7,582 bases of DNA from Bordetella parapertussis (lineage in GTDB: Bacteria; Pseudomonadota; Gammaproteobacteria; Burkholderiales; Burkholderiaceae_C): contig CALQBT020000114.1 of NCBI GenBank assembly GCA_943328885.2, positions 1-7,582 on the forward strand, given 5' to 3'. The notes under the pieces are model-generated. The model was not told where the DNA came from. It did no database searches and saw nothing but the letters and a program-made list of their open reading frames with translations. Of the stretch, positions 7,050 through 7,582 are shown piece after piece (position 1 is the first letter of the stretch; the number at the start of each line of letters is the position of its first letter). Made by a program: the position numbers and the translations under genes.

Positions 7050-7582
7050 CTACCGGATCGCCAGCTCGATGTCGCGCAGCAATTCGTCACCTTCGCGAGC
7101 GATCTCGTTTTCCAGCAGCGCGCCGCAACCCGGACAGTGAAACTGCCTGAATACCGGCCGCACGTCGAGGTAGCGCTGGTAATCGCCCACATGCGGATTG
7201 GCCTTGCGGATGTCGTTGTCGCGGCGCTGCGCGTGGTCTTTGTAGTTGTCGGTGACCGGACCGAGATCGGCCGCGCACTTGCTGCAGCAGCAGTGCAGGC
7301 CGTCGGCCTCGCGCCGCAAATCCAGGTTGTCGGTGAGCTGGCGCACGAGCTTGCCGGTGAGCAAGCGCACGGCGCCCTGGCTGCGCCGAGCCTCGCGCAG
7401 CGAAGCGCGCAGACTGATCGTTGCCGCGAGGTCTAGCTGTTCGTCCGCCGTGATCACCACACCGTAGATCGCCCGGGCCGCAGCCACCGACACCGCGCGG
7501 TTCTCGATCACGTCCTTGGCCACGCGTTCGGGGTCGCGCTCGGTCGGGTCGCCAAAACCGCCGGCGGCAGTCCAGATCACCG
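7050..7582 (-). CDS. Hydantoinase B/oxoprolinase-type subunit with acetone-carboxylase-gamma-like zinc module (partial, C-terminal end)
   Basis: The N-terminus lies beyond the right edge; 177 codons are visible and end at TAG. The first part, GGFGDPTERDPERVAKDV and then a SVAAARAIYGVV segment, matches the conserved C-terminal end of hydantoinase B/oxoprolinase and acetone/acetophenone carboxylase subunits. These are ATP-dependent enzymes acting on cyclic amides or carboxylating ketones. About 55 residues later comes a cysteine-rich module: HCCCSKC (Cys99-x-x-Cys102), a DLGPVTDNYKDHA stretch, and CPGCG (Cys149-x-x-Cys152). This resembles the zinc-binding small (gamma) subunit of acetone carboxylase, here fused to the large subunit. 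The four paired cysteines probably bind one zinc. A carboxylase-type role is favoured over simple hydantoin hydrolysis because of this module (inference). The position at the 3' end of a minus-strand operon suggests partner subunits to the right of the window. Confidence 0.88.
   Translation of the reverse strand, partial: VIWTAAGGFGDPTERDPERVAKDVIENRAVSVAAARAIYGVVITADEQLDLAATISLRASLREARRSQGAVRLLTGKLVRQLTDNLDLRREADGLHCCCSKCAADLGPVTDNYKDHAQRRDNDIRKANPHVGDYQRYLDVRPVFRQFHCPGCGALLENEIAREGDELLRDIELAIR

Overview
The window is GC-rich and gene-dense, with short intergenic gaps. It looks like a chromosomal segment of a betaproteobacterium, most likely Burkholderiales. The main pointer is a Bug/TctC-type periplasmic solute-binding protein, a family greatly expanded in that order, next to a class II aldolase and a hydantoinase/acetone-carboxylase-type enzyme. 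This taxonomic call is inference from gene content and composition; no marker gene is present.

Layout, left to right. Bases 1-96 hold no gene I can support. 97-3381 (-) encodes a 1094-residue protein with about 15 predicted membrane segments followed by a C-terminal patatin-like lipid acyl hydrolase domain with the full oxyanion-hole, GxSxG and DGG motifs. 3382-3530 is a gap with a 13-base near-tandem repeat and a weak hairpin. 3531-4520 (-) is a Bug-family solute-binding protein with a signal peptide. 4547-5281 (-) is a class II aldolase/adducin-family enzyme with all metal ligands, probably starting at a GTG. 5314-6117 (-) is a 267-residue protein of unknown function. 6118-6197 is an 80-base divergent intergenic region. 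6198-7034 (+) is a putative Fe(II)/2-oxoglutarate-type oxygenase. 7050-7582 (-) is the C-terminal end of a hydantoinase B/oxoprolinase-type subunit carrying an acetone-carboxylase-gamma-like zinc module. The window cuts off its start.

The unknown protein, the aldolase and the Bug protein are co-directional with gaps of 32 and 26 bases and look like one transcription unit. The patatin gene follows after 149 bases and may be a separate unit. The aldolase and Bug genes fit a small carbon-source uptake and catabolism cluster. The hydantoinase/carboxylase-like gene beyond the divergent oxygenase may belong to a neighbouring catabolic operon entering from the right. No tRNA, rRNA, CRISPR array, insertion sequence, integrase or phage structural gene was seen. 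The least ordinary items are the multi-membrane patatin protein, the unknown protein (which may combine a degenerate primase-like core with a phage-type C-terminal helix motif), and the fused zinc module.
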